NCBI GenBank assembly: GCA_017619675.1
Contig: JAFZRX010000009.1
Location: forward strand, 1-64,000
Origin: Bacteroidales bacterium
GTDB taxonomy: Bacteria > Bacteroidota > Bacteroidia > Bacteroidales > UBA932
Reading direction: 5' to 3'
DNA: 64,000 nt
In this document: positions 1 through 6,843 of the stretch, piece by piece
How positions within the stretch are numbered: position 1 is the first letter of the stretch
How the letters are laid out: every line of letters starts with the position of its first letter
The notes under the pieces: model-generated
The model's input: only the letters and a program-made list of their open reading frames with translations
Told to the model about the DNA's origin: nothing
The model's database searches: none
Position numbers and translations under genes: made by a program

Positions 1-414
1 GTTGGGGGCGGGGCTCTTTGTAAGTTCTTCTCCCTTTACAGTTACGATGGAACCGGTAAGTGTCTCTTTCTTGTGGGTACCGTAACCTACGACTACGGTC
101 TCATCCAACTGCATGTTGTCCAGTTCCAAGGTAACGTTGATCACGTTCTGCTGTCCTACTGCCACTGTCCTGGAGAGATATCCGAGACAGGAGAACTCAA
201 GTGAAGCGCCTGCAGGGACGCTGATGGAATAGGATCCATCAACTTCTGTGATGGTTCCCTGGGTTGTGCCACTCACCAGGACTGCAGCCCCAATGACCGG
301 CTCGCCTGAGGGATCGGTAACTGTTCCCCTGACGGTACGTTGGGCAAACAGCGTGGTGGACACGAGCAGGCCGCAAAGAACCATCAGAAAGGCTTTTAGA
401 GTTAAGCGGTTCAT
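1..414 (-). CDS. SusC/RagA-family TonB-linked outer-membrane protein, N-terminal fragment
   Basis: Partial gene: ATG at 414, and the frame stays open to base 1, giving 138 codons; the rest lies to the left of the window. After a signal peptide of about 22 residues (cleavage near LFAQ) comes a carboxypeptidase-regulatory-like beta-sandwich (GTVTDPSGEPVIGAAVLV, then DGSYSISVPAG and LEFSCLGY), followed by the DETVVVGYGTHKK segment that marks the start of the TonB plug in SusC proteins. Family members form the outer-membrane pore of glycan or peptide importers together with a SusD lipoprotein. No SusD gene is visible because the neighbouring sequence is missing. A -7 box at 488-495 could drive it with a leader of about 65 bases. 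Substrate cannot be deduced; the adjacent glycosidases make a glycan likely. Confidence 0.9.
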   Translation of the reverse strand, partial: MNRLTLKAFLMVLCGLLVSTTLFAQRTVRGTVTDPSGEPVIGAAVLVSGTTQGTITEVDGSYSISVPAGASLEFSCLGYLSRTVAVGQQNVINVTLELDNMQLDETVVVGYGTHKKETLTGSIVTVKGEELTKSPAPN

Positions 415-487
415 TAGATTAAGGATTAGTTGTTTTTTAATAGGTGATTATGTAAGGTTAAAATTGATATAAGTCCTTGAAAGCACT

Positions 488-495
488 CAAATTTA
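488..495 (-). promoter_or_regulatory. Putative -7 box for the SusC-like gene
   Basis: The minus strand reads TAAATTTG, a match to the Bacteroidetes -7 consensus TAnnTTTG, 73 bases before the SusC ATG. No good -33 TTTG is seen at the usual 19-base spacing, so this is a tentative call. The whole stretch 415-666 is AT-rich and contains no gene apart from this box and the terminator at 572-603. Confidence 0.4.
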
Positions 496-571
496 CTAAA
501 AAACAACTAATGCTTTACATAAATTGTTAACTAACGATAGTCATATATTGATATTAAGTATAAATAAACTG

Positions 572-603
572 AGCGCCGGCTTTCTTTTGTGAAAACCGGC
601 GCT
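572..603 (-). terminator. Terminator after the GH95/AKR unit
   Basis: Inverted repeat with 13-base arms (572-584 starting AGCGCCGG, 591-603 ending CCGGCGCT) containing one G-T type mismatch. On the minus strand it is followed by a T-rich stretch (AGTTTATTTA). It lies about 63 bases past the aldo/keto reductase stop and separates that unit from the SusC-like gene. Confidence 0.7.
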
Positions 604-666
604 GCTATTACCATAAAAGGAACAAAGCGATTCTTTTACATAATCCAGATAGGTTGTATTATTCTG

Positions 667-1614
667 CTATGAGTTGTTCCAGCGTTCTCCGCGGTGAGGC
701 TCTATGATCTCCTCCACGGCCTTGAGCATGTCAGCGTCCATGGGAGACTCGACATATTGGACATTCTTAATTACATTCTTTGGATTTGCCGAACTGAACA
801 GGGTGGTGGCAATCCTGGGGTTGCTTACCGCAAACTGGATGGCCAGTTTCTCGATAGGGTAGCCTTTCTCCTTGCAATACTGTGCGGCCTTTGCGCATAC
901 GTCCACAAGGGTCTTGGGCGCCGGATGCCAGTCTGGAATTCCCCTTTCCGAAAGTAGACCCATTGACAGGGGAGAGGCGTTGATCACTCCAATCCCTCTC
1001 TGCTCAAAGAAGTCCAGATAATCCAGGATGAGGGTGTCGTCAAGGCAGTAGTGGCAGAAGTTGAGCACTGTCTCCACCATGCCTGCGGGAGTGTTCTCCA
1101 CCACCCATTTGAGGTTCTCCGGCTGAAGGTCGGTGATCCCCACGTGGCTTACCACTCCCTCCGCTTTCAATTCACACAGGGCGGGCAGGGTTTCCTCCGC
1201 AACCTTCTTTAGACCGCCGGGGAGAGAGGCCTGGAATTCTATGTCATGGACATTGATAAGGTCAATGTGGTCTACATGGAGTCTCTCCATGCTCTCGTAC
1301 ACGCTCTCCTTGGCCTTCTTTGCGGAATAGTCCCAGGTGTTGACCCCGTCCTTTCCATACCTTCCCACCTTGGTGGAGAGGTAGTACTTGTCACGAGGGA
1401 TATCCTTCAGGGCCTTTCCCAGGACGGTTTCCGCCTTGTAATGCCCATAGTAAGGCGATACGTCAAGGAAGTTCATCCCGCAGTCGATGGCCGTGAACAC
1501 AGCCTGGATGGCTTCTGCCTCCTTTATGGCGTGGAATACGCCTCCAAGGGAGGAGCATCCGAACGACAGTTCGGACACTACCATTCCGGTATTCCCAATT
1601 TCACGATACTTCAT
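667..1614 (-). CDS. Aldo/keto reductase, L-galactose/L-fucose dehydrogenase-like
   Basis: 315 residues from the ATG at 1614; the frame remains open upstream but that part overlaps the GH95 gene, and MKYREIGNTGMVVSELSFG is the normal AKR start. The AKR tetrad is present: Asp51 and Tyr56 (FLDVSPYYG), Lys82 (STKVG) and His123 (NVHDIEF). Several stretches (HDIEF; GVINASPLSMGLLSERG; PDWHPAP) resemble plant L-galactose dehydrogenase and bacterial L-fucose/D-threo-aldose dehydrogenases, which oxidise the sugar C1 to a lactone with NAD(P). The start lies 11 bases after the GH95 stop, so the two are almost certainly co-transcribed, suggesting it oxidises the sugar released by that enzyme. No signal peptide; cytoplasmic. 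Substrate (L-galactose or L-fucose) is inference. Confidence 0.85.
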   Translation of the reverse strand: MKYREIGNTGMVVSELSFGCSSLGGVFHAIKEAEAIQAVFTAIDCGMNFLDVSPYYGHYKAETVLGKALKDIPRDKYYLSTKVGRYGKDGVNTWDYSAKKAKESVYESMERLHVDHIDLINVHDIEFQASLPGGLKKVAEETLPALCELKAEGVVSHVGITDLQPENLKWVVENTPAGMVETVLNFCHYCLDDTLILDYLDFFEQRGIGVINASPLSMGLLSERGIPDWHPAPKTLVDVCAKAAQYCKEKGYPIEKLAIQFAVSNPRIATTLFSSANPKNVIKNVQYVESPMDADMLKAVEEIIEPHRGERWNNS

Positions 1615-1625
1615 ATTATCAATTG

Positions 1626-4187
1626 TTAAATGGCAATATTGACGGTCTGGCCGGGTTTGGTGTCGTAATCGTAGTATTTGTCTCCTACCCTTACCTTCAG
1701 GGGACCGCCTACCTGGGACTTGACGCTGGCCTTGACCAGTTTTCCGCCGTCCCATGAGAAGTCCACTATAAAGCCTCCGCGTGCGCGGAATCCCTTCACG
1801 CTGCCGGTAGGCCATGCGTCAGGAAGTGCGGGGAGAAGGTGGACATATCCGTTCTGGCTCTGGAGGAGCATCTCGGCGATTCCAGCGGTGGCGCCAAAGT
1901 TTCCGTCGATCTGGAATGGCGGATGTGCGTCAAACAGGTTGGGATAGGTCCTGCCCTGCTGGGGCCTCTGGGCGGGGGCGGCAGCCCTCGGCGCGGCAGC
2001 GCCAGGAGCGCCTGCACCCGGAGCACCGGCGCCAGGTGCGCCCTGTCCCATCCTTGGAGCGCCAGGAATACCAGCGCCAGGAGCACCTGCTCCCGGGGCG
2101 CCCTGAGGAGGCCTCTGGCCCTGGGCGCCTGCCGGCATCTGGCCGGGTGCTCCCTGGGCTGGCCTCTGGGCTCCAGCGCCCTGCGCCATCCTCTGTCCGC
2201 CGCCACCGAATCCGGCGGTAGGGTCGATCAGGGTGAACATGTTACTGAGGATGAGGAAAGCGTGGTTTCCGTCAAGCATACGGGCCCAGAAGTTGGTCTT
2301 CCAGCCGAGGCTCCAGCCGGTAGCCTGGTCTCCGCGCTGGATAAGGGTTACCCTTGCGGCGTTGAACAGTTCCGGTGTGTCAGGATTGATCTGGTTGGAA
2401 GGATAGAGGCCGTAGAGGTGGGAAATGTGCCTGTGCTCGTCCTTGGGGTCATCCATGTCCTCGATCCATTCCTGGAGCTGACCATACTGTCCTACTTGCA
2501 TAGGAGGCAGTTTTGCCATAGTCTGGGCGAGGGTCTGCTGATAGGCCTCGTCAATTCCAAGTTCGGCGGCCGCGCTCTTTGCGGCGGTCATGATGTCTAC
2601 GACTATCTGGTTATCCATGGTACATCCCGCAGTGAGAGGGTTGGCTTTACCAACTCCACCGTGCTCGGGACTTACGGAAGGCACTACTACAAGGTAGCCG
2701 TTGTTAGGGTCTACCTGCATGTAATCCAGATAGAAATCCGCCGCTCCCTTGATCACGGGATACCATTCCTTCAGGAACGCTTTGTCCCTTGTGAAGAGAT
2801 AATGCTCCCAGAGGTGGGTGGCGAGCCATGCTCCGCCGTTTGGATACATTCCCCAGTCGGCTGCGTCCACAGGGCCGGCGACCCTCCAGAGGTCTGTGTT
2901 ATGATGAGCAACCCATCCGCCGCATCCGTACATCTCCTTGGCGGTGATGGCTCCGGTTTCGCTGAGGTCCTTTATCATTGAGAACAGAGGCTCGGTACAT
3001 TCCGTAAGGCCGCATACCTCTGCGGGCCAATAGTTCATTTCAGCGTTGATGTTGATGGTATATTTGCTGTCCCACGGCGCCATGTGCTCCTGGTTCCATA
3101 CGCCCTGGAGATTGGCGGCCTGTCCGCCGGGCTGTGAACTGCTGATGAGCAGGTAGCGTCCGTAGTTGAACATCAGTTCCACCATTCCCATGTCGTCGCT
3201 TCCGGTGAAGGAGCTCAGACGCGCCTTTGTAGGCAGGGAGGCGTTGGCTCCGGCAGGGAGATCCAGGTCAACCCTGTCATACTGGTCCTTGTAAGCCGCT
3301 ATGTGGCGCTTGAGCAAGGTCTTGTAGGACATCTTCTGGGCGGCTGCCAGCTTCTCCGCATTCTTGGCGGAAGCGTTTCCGCTCACATCGTGATAGTTCA
3401 CGAAGTTGGTGGCTGCGGAAATGAGCAGCATGGTCTCGGTTGCGTCGCTGACGTCAATCTTGTCACCTGCCGCGTTTACCTTTCCGTTGGAGATGACCCT
3501 GATGACGGTCTCTTCCGCAAGCTTGGCGTCAATCCCTTCCTGGGAATCGCCCTGGATTACGGCCACAAGGTCGTTGCCCGAAGCCTTTACCTCTATGGGC
3601 AGGCGGGGAATGTCATAAGTCAGGGTGAAAGACGTCTTCTTATCCTGCGTCATCCTGACTACCACAACCTTGTCCGCCAATGACGCGAACGCAGTCCTGG
3701 TATACTTAATGCCATTCGAGGTGTAGGTTGTAGTGTTGACGGCATTGGAAAGGTCTAGCTGACGATGATAATCCTCTGCTTCGCCTACGCCCTGGAACTC
3801 GATGAAAAGGCTTCCGCCGTTGAGGAACCTCATTCCGTGAGGGCCTACCACGAAATCCTTGTCAATTATGGTCTTGGCTTCGGCTTCCTTCCCGTCAAAG
3901 ATCAGCTGACGGACTTCATCCAGGCGGGCAAGGGAACGGTCGCTGTTGTTATTGTGGGGACCGCCGCTCCAGAAGGTCTCCTCGTTGAGCTGGATCTCCT
4001 CCTTCTGGACACCGCCATAGACCATGGCTCCCATGTCGGAGTTACCAAGGGGCAACGCTTCCAGCCAAACCGTGGCCGGAGCGTCATACCACATGACTTC
4101 GTTTGGACCTGCTTCACTTTGCTTGTTGCAGGAAAGGGCGAAAATACACAGTATTGCGCCGGTAAAAAGGGCAGTTATTCTCTTCAT
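1626..4187 (-). CDS. GH95 alpha-L-fucosidase/alpha-L-galactosidase lipoprotein with a Gly/Ala/Pro/Gln-rich insert
   Basis: 853 residues. I chose the ATG at 4187 because [10 protein letters not shown] begins a lipoprotein signal ending in FALSC (Cys20); a more upstream in-frame ATG at 4217 only adds a weak extension. The N-terminal beta domain begins [18 protein letters not shown], followed by the (alpha/alpha)6 barrel. GH95 catalytic residues are recognisable: Asn379 and Asn381 in [13 protein letters not shown], Glu508 in SVSPEHG, Asp761 in FQIDGNFG. The residue two before the first Asn is Thr377, whereas characterised 1,2-alpha-L-fucosidases, as I recall, have His there. Unusual: residues about 659-746 (bases 1949-2212) are a low-complexity insert of GAPGAG- and AQGAPGQ-like units immediately before the catalytic Asp segment. 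Family enzymes invert alpha-1,2-linked L-fucose or L-galactose. Probably periplasmic or surface-anchored. Divergent from the AraC gene. Confidence 0.92.
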   Translation of the reverse strand: MKRITALFTGAILCIFALSCNKQSEAGPNEVMWYDAPATVWLEALPLGNSDMGAMVYGGVQKEEIQLNEETFWSGGPHNNNSDRSLARLDEVRQLIFDGKEAEAKTIIDKDFVVGPHGMRFLNGGSLFIEFQGVGEAEDYHRQLDLSNAVNTTTYTSNGIKYTRTAFASLADKVVVVRMTQDKKTSFTLTYDIPRLPIEVKASGNDLVAVIQGDSQEGIDAKLAEETVIRVISNGKVNAAGDKIDVSDATETMLLISAATNFVNYHDVSGNASAKNAEKLAAAQKMSYKTLLKRHIAAYKDQYDRVDLDLPAGANASLPTKARLSSFTGSDDMGMVELMFNYGRYLLISSSQPGGQAANLQGVWNQEHMAPWDSKYTININAEMNYWPAEVCGLTECTEPLFSMIKDLSETGAITAKEMYGCGGWVAHHNTDLWRVAGPVDAADWGMYPNGGAWLATHLWEHYLFTRDKAFLKEWYPVIKGAADFYLDYMQVDPNNGYLVVVPSVSPEHGGVGKANPLTAGCTMDNQIVVDIMTAAKSAAAELGIDEAYQQTLAQTMAKLPPMQVGQYGQLQEWIEDMDDPKDEHRHISHLYGLYPSNQINPDTPELFNAARVTLIQRGDQATGWSLGWKTNFWARMLDGNHAFLILSNMFTLIDPTAGFGGGGQRMAQGAGAQRPAQGAPGQMPAGAQGQRPPQGAPGAGAPGAGIPGAPRMGQGAPGAGAPGAGAPGAAAPRAAAPAQRPQQGRTYPNLFDAHPPFQIDGNFGATAGIAEMLLQSQNGYVHLLPALPDAWPTGSVKGFRARGGFIVDFSWDGGKLVKASVKSQVGGPLKVRVGDKYYDYDTKPGQTVNIAI

Positions 4188-4407
4188 AACTATGTAAAAA
4201 TATATCTTGATTCTCAAGCAGATTTATGTTATTAAATAATTTTAAATAACTTCTCGGACATAAAATTAAATCATAATAACCAAGGGGTAGAGGTAAAAAA
4301 TTTGCATAATATTGGACTTTCTTGATATACATCAAAAAAATCCTATAGTTAGCAGGAGTATTACATAAAATAGCGCTAAATTCACATTTGATAATTCGTA
4401 ATGTACT
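4188..4407. promoter_or_regulatory. Divergent intergenic region between GH95 and araC-type gene
   Basis: 220 AT-rich bases separate the two divergent starts, the natural place for both promoters and an AraC operator. I find no clean TAnnTTTG on either strand; the nearest are CACATTTG at 4383-4390 and TAATATTG near 4308-4315, each with one mismatch. No convincing direct repeat is visible by eye. Confidence 0.4.
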
Positions 4408-5304
4408 ATGGACTATCCCGTTGATGATTTAAAACTGGTTGTGCTTAACATAGGTTATGCCGTCCATGACAAGGACTGGAACTGGCGTGATGTCTCCAGC
4501 CCTTTCACAAGGCTGTATTATGTTACGGACGGGTATGCTCAGATCGAGATGGAGAACAAGATTTACGATCTTGCTCCCGGCATGATGTATATGGTCCCGT
4601 CCTTTGTCAAGCATACAAATATCTGCAACGGCCATTTTGAGCATTACTACATCCATGTATTCGAGGACGGACTGTCTTCAAACCATCTCTTCGAAGAGTA
4701 TGCCTTCCCCTTTGAAACCATTCCGGAGAAGGGGGACTTGGAGCTGTTCATGAGGCTTTGCGAACTGAATCCCCTTGGAAGGCTGCCCCAATCCAATCCA
4801 AAGAGCTATGACAACCAGCCTACATTGATCCAAAACCTGCGCATCAACAAGATGAGGAGTCTCCAGGATATTGTTGAATCACGCGGGATACTGTACATTC
4901 TGGTCTCAAGGTTCCTGGACAAGGCTACCCCAAAGACCCTTACGGATGACGACAGGGTCAAGAACGCCATTAATTATATAAGGAAGAATCTGGGAAGCAG
5001 GATCCTGGTGGAGGACCTTGCAAAGAAATCAGCCCTTTCTACCGAGCATTTCATCCGGGTATTCAAGAACGAGACGGGTGAAACTCCCAACACTTATATT
5101 TCCAAGGCGAAAATGGAAAGGGCAATGGTGATGCTTGCTACCGGTGATGCCGCTGTCAAGTCCATTGCCCTGTCACTGGGATACGATGACGTCCCCTATT
5201 TCAACCGTGCTTTCAAGAAATTCCTGGGGATGACTCCCCAGCAGTACCGGGAAAGCAATCCGTTGGTTACCACTCCAGCACCGGCCAGTCATCCTGCCAT
5301 TTAA
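4408..5304 (+). CDS. AraC-family transcriptional regulator
   Basis: 298 residues. The N-terminal half looks like a cupin-type ligand-sensing domain (YVTDGYAQIEMENKIYDLAPG, MVPSFVKH), and residues 183-284 form the double helix-turn-helix typical of the family (DLAKKSALSTEHFIRVFK, then SIALSLGYDDVPYFNRAFKK and GMTPQQYR). Proteins of this kind activate neighbouring sugar-utilisation genes on binding a small sugar. It is divergent from the GH95/AKR unit, its most likely target. Its last 38 bases overlap the convergent GH43 gene (5267-5304), so the final Pro/Ala-rich residues are coded opposite the GH43 C-terminus. Ligand unknown; L-galactose, L-fucose or L-arabinose are reasonable guesses from the neighbours. 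Confidence 0.9.
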   Translation: MDYPVDDLKLVVLNIGYAVHDKDWNWRDVSSPFTRLYYVTDGYAQIEMENKIYDLAPGMMYMVPSFVKHTNICNGHFEHYYIHVFEDGLSSNHLFEEYAFPFETIPEKGDLELFMRLCELNPLGRLPQSNPKSYDNQPTLIQNLRINKMRSLQDIVESRGILYILVSRFLDKATPKTLTDDDRVKNAINYIRKNLGSRILVEDLAKKSALSTEHFIRVFKNETGETPNTYISKAKMERAMVMLATGDAAVKSIALSLGYDDVPYFNRAFKKFLGMTPQQYRESNPLVTTPAPASHPAI

Positions 5305-6328
5305 TCTCTCGTACCACGAGCTTTGAGGCGCCGTCTGTGGCCTGATATGCATGGGTCACCAGAAGGTCCTTGCCGTCTATGGTATATGCGGCGCAGTGTC
5401 CTACGGCAACGTAGTCAGTTCCGTTACCCTTCATCACGCATGTTCCGCCTCCAATGGCCATGTCCTTTCCGTCCATGTCCAGGAACGGGCCGATCGCGCT
5501 CTTTGAACGTCCTACTACGATATTATAGGTGCTCTGAAGGCCGCGGCAGCAGGCGTCGAACGATACGAACAGATAGTACCAGTCTCCGTGCTTATATACG
5601 AACGGGGCCTCTACGGCGCCGTCCCCGGCGTTAGCGTCGTCAAGTCCGTATGAACGCTCCCTGCGGCACGGATTCCTCCACTCTTCAGGGGAGGCTACGC
5701 CGCTGAGGTCGTCCTTGAGCTTGACCATCATGATACCGTTCCAGAACGAACCGAAGTCCATCCACGGGGTGCCGTTCTCGTCAATGACAATGTTGGCGTC
5801 GATGGCGTTCCACATGTCGCGGTACGGTACGGACTGAATCATGCATCCCCGGTCCGTCCATTTGTAGTCCGGACTCTGAGGATTCAGGGTGGGGGAGGTA
5901 GCATGTCCTATCACCGATGTGTTGCGCCCGAAGGCTGACGCGGCATAGAACAGGTGCCACTGGCCCTGGTAGAAGATGATGTCCGGAGCCCAGAAGTTGT
6001 TCCCGCGGAAGTTGGGGAGTTTCTCCTGGATCCAAGCGGGGCATTGCGGGATGCAGCTGCCTGCCGGTTCCCAGGTCTTGAGGTCCTTGGATGTCATCAC
6101 GGTAACGCCGTTGCCGGTGGTGAACACATAGTACGTGTCACCCTCCTTGGCCATCACGGGATCGTGGGCGTTGGGGTTGGTGGGGTCGAACATTGGGCGG
6201 CGCGGCTGCTGCTGCCCCTGGGGAGGCTGCTGGCCCTGCTGGGGCCTGGGCCTCTGTCCCTGGGGCTGCTGCGCCGTAGCCGCACAACCGGCGAGCAGCA
6301 ATGCCGCCAGTATGAGCAGTCTTTTCAT
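5267..6328 (-). CDS. GH43 arabinan endo-1,5-alpha-L-arabinanase-like lipoprotein
   Basis: 353 residues. A lipoprotein signal ends in LLAGC (Cys15). Residues about 20-45 are a Gln/Pro/Gly linker (QPQGQRP, QQGQQPPQGQQ). The five-blade propeller follows, with the GH43 acids recognisable: Asp56 in NAHDPVM (general base), the Asp in MWNAIDANIVI (pKa modulator) and the Glu in GAVEAPFVY (acid). Other arabinanase-type motifs are FWAPDI, GSFWNGI and STYNIVVGRS. Family enzymes cut or trim alpha-1,5-arabinan; the exact specificity is not decidable here. The ATG lies 3 bases after the mscL stop, implying transcription from the mscL promoter. The 3' end overlaps the convergent AraC gene. Confidence 0.9.
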   Translation of the reverse strand: MKRLLILAALLLAGCAATAQQPQGQRPRPQQGQQPPQGQQQPRRPMFDPTNPNAHDPVMAKEGDTYYVFTTGNGVTVMTSKDLKTWEPAGSCIPQCPAWIQEKLPNFRGNNFWAPDIIFYQGQWHLFYAASAFGRNTSVIGHATSPTLNPQSPDYKWTDRGCMIQSVPYRDMWNAIDANIVIDENGTPWMDFGSFWNGIMMVKLKDDLSGVASPEEWRNPCRRERSYGLDDANAGDGAVEAPFVYKHGDWYYLFVSFDACCRGLQSTYNIVVGRSKSAIGPFLDMDGKDMAIGGGTCVMKGNGTDYVAVGHCAAYTIDGKDLLVTHAYQATDGASKLVVREIKWQDDWPVLEW

Positions 6329-6331
6329 ATA

Positions 6332-6748
6332 CTATTTCTTTTCCTTGAGAAGGTCACGGATCTCCTCCAGAAGGGCAACGTCCTCAGGCTTGGGTGCCGG
6401 CTCTGCAGGCTTTGCGGCTGCCGCAGCGGCCTCAGCCTCTTCGCGTTTGCGCTTTGAGCGGGTGATAGCCCTGATGATCAGGAAGATACTGAGGGCTATG
6501 ATGATGAAGTCAACGGCTGTCTGGATGAAGTTGCCATAGTTGATCTCAACATCCTTGATGGTAGCCTTGAGGGTTGTGAAATCGAATCCGCCGATGAGGG
6601 ATCCGATAAGAGGCATGATGAGGTCGTCCACGAGGGAAGAAACGATCTTACCAAAGGCGCCGCCGATTACTACGCCCACTGCCATGTCAATGACATTGCC
6701 TTTCATTGCGAAGTCCTTGAAATCGGACCAAAATTTACCTTTTGCCAT
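6332..6748 (-). CDS. mscL: Large-conductance mechanosensitive channel MscL
   Basis: 138 residues, the normal MscL length. The N-terminal amphipathic segment [22 protein letters not shown]1 at about 18-43 ([20 protein letters not shown]), a periplasmic loop, and TM2 at about 72-95 are all in place. The C-terminus has an Ala/Pro/Glu linker ([18 protein letters not shown]) before the bundle-forming helix [13 protein letters not shown]. It opens under membrane tension to release solutes on hypo-osmotic shock. GH43 follows after 3 bases. The next gene upstream, pnp, runs on the same strand, and a terminator at 6796-6821 separates them, so mscL needs its own promoter in 6749-6795; I see no clear box there. 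Confidence 0.96.
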   Translation of the reverse strand: MAKGKFWSDFKDFAMKGNVIDMAVGVVIGGAFGKIVSSLVDDLIMPLIGSLIGGFDFTTLKATIKDVEINYGNFIQTAVDFIIIALSIFLIIRAITRSKRKREEAEAAAAAAKPAEPAPKPEDVALLEEIRDLLKEKK

Positions 6749-6795
6749 AATTATAAGAGGTTATTGGTTTTAATAGTATGTGGTAAATATAAGAA

Positions 6796-6821
6796 AAAGA
6801 GGGCAATTTCTTACCCTCTTT
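6796..6821 (-). terminator. Terminator after pnp
   Basis: Perfect 8-base stem AAAGAGGG (6796-6803) / CCCTCTTT (6814-6821). On the minus strand the stem is followed by a T-rich tract (TTTTCTTATATTT). It lies 23 bases beyond the pnp stop and insulates mscL from pnp. Confidence 0.75.
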
Positions 6822-6843
6822 CACACATTATCTGGAAATTGTA

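Noticed and set aside
248-472. 74-codon plus-strand frame at the left edge
   Set aside because: Antisense to the SusC-like gene start and promoter region; no support.
1839-2981. Long plus-strand open frame opposite the GH95 gene
   Set aside because: It lies wholly within GH95, and its length comes from the GC-rich low-complexity insert; no recognisable domain or signal.
4215-4400. Operator repeats for the AraC regulator
   Set aside because: I looked for direct or inverted repeats in this AT-rich gap but found none long enough to separate from chance.
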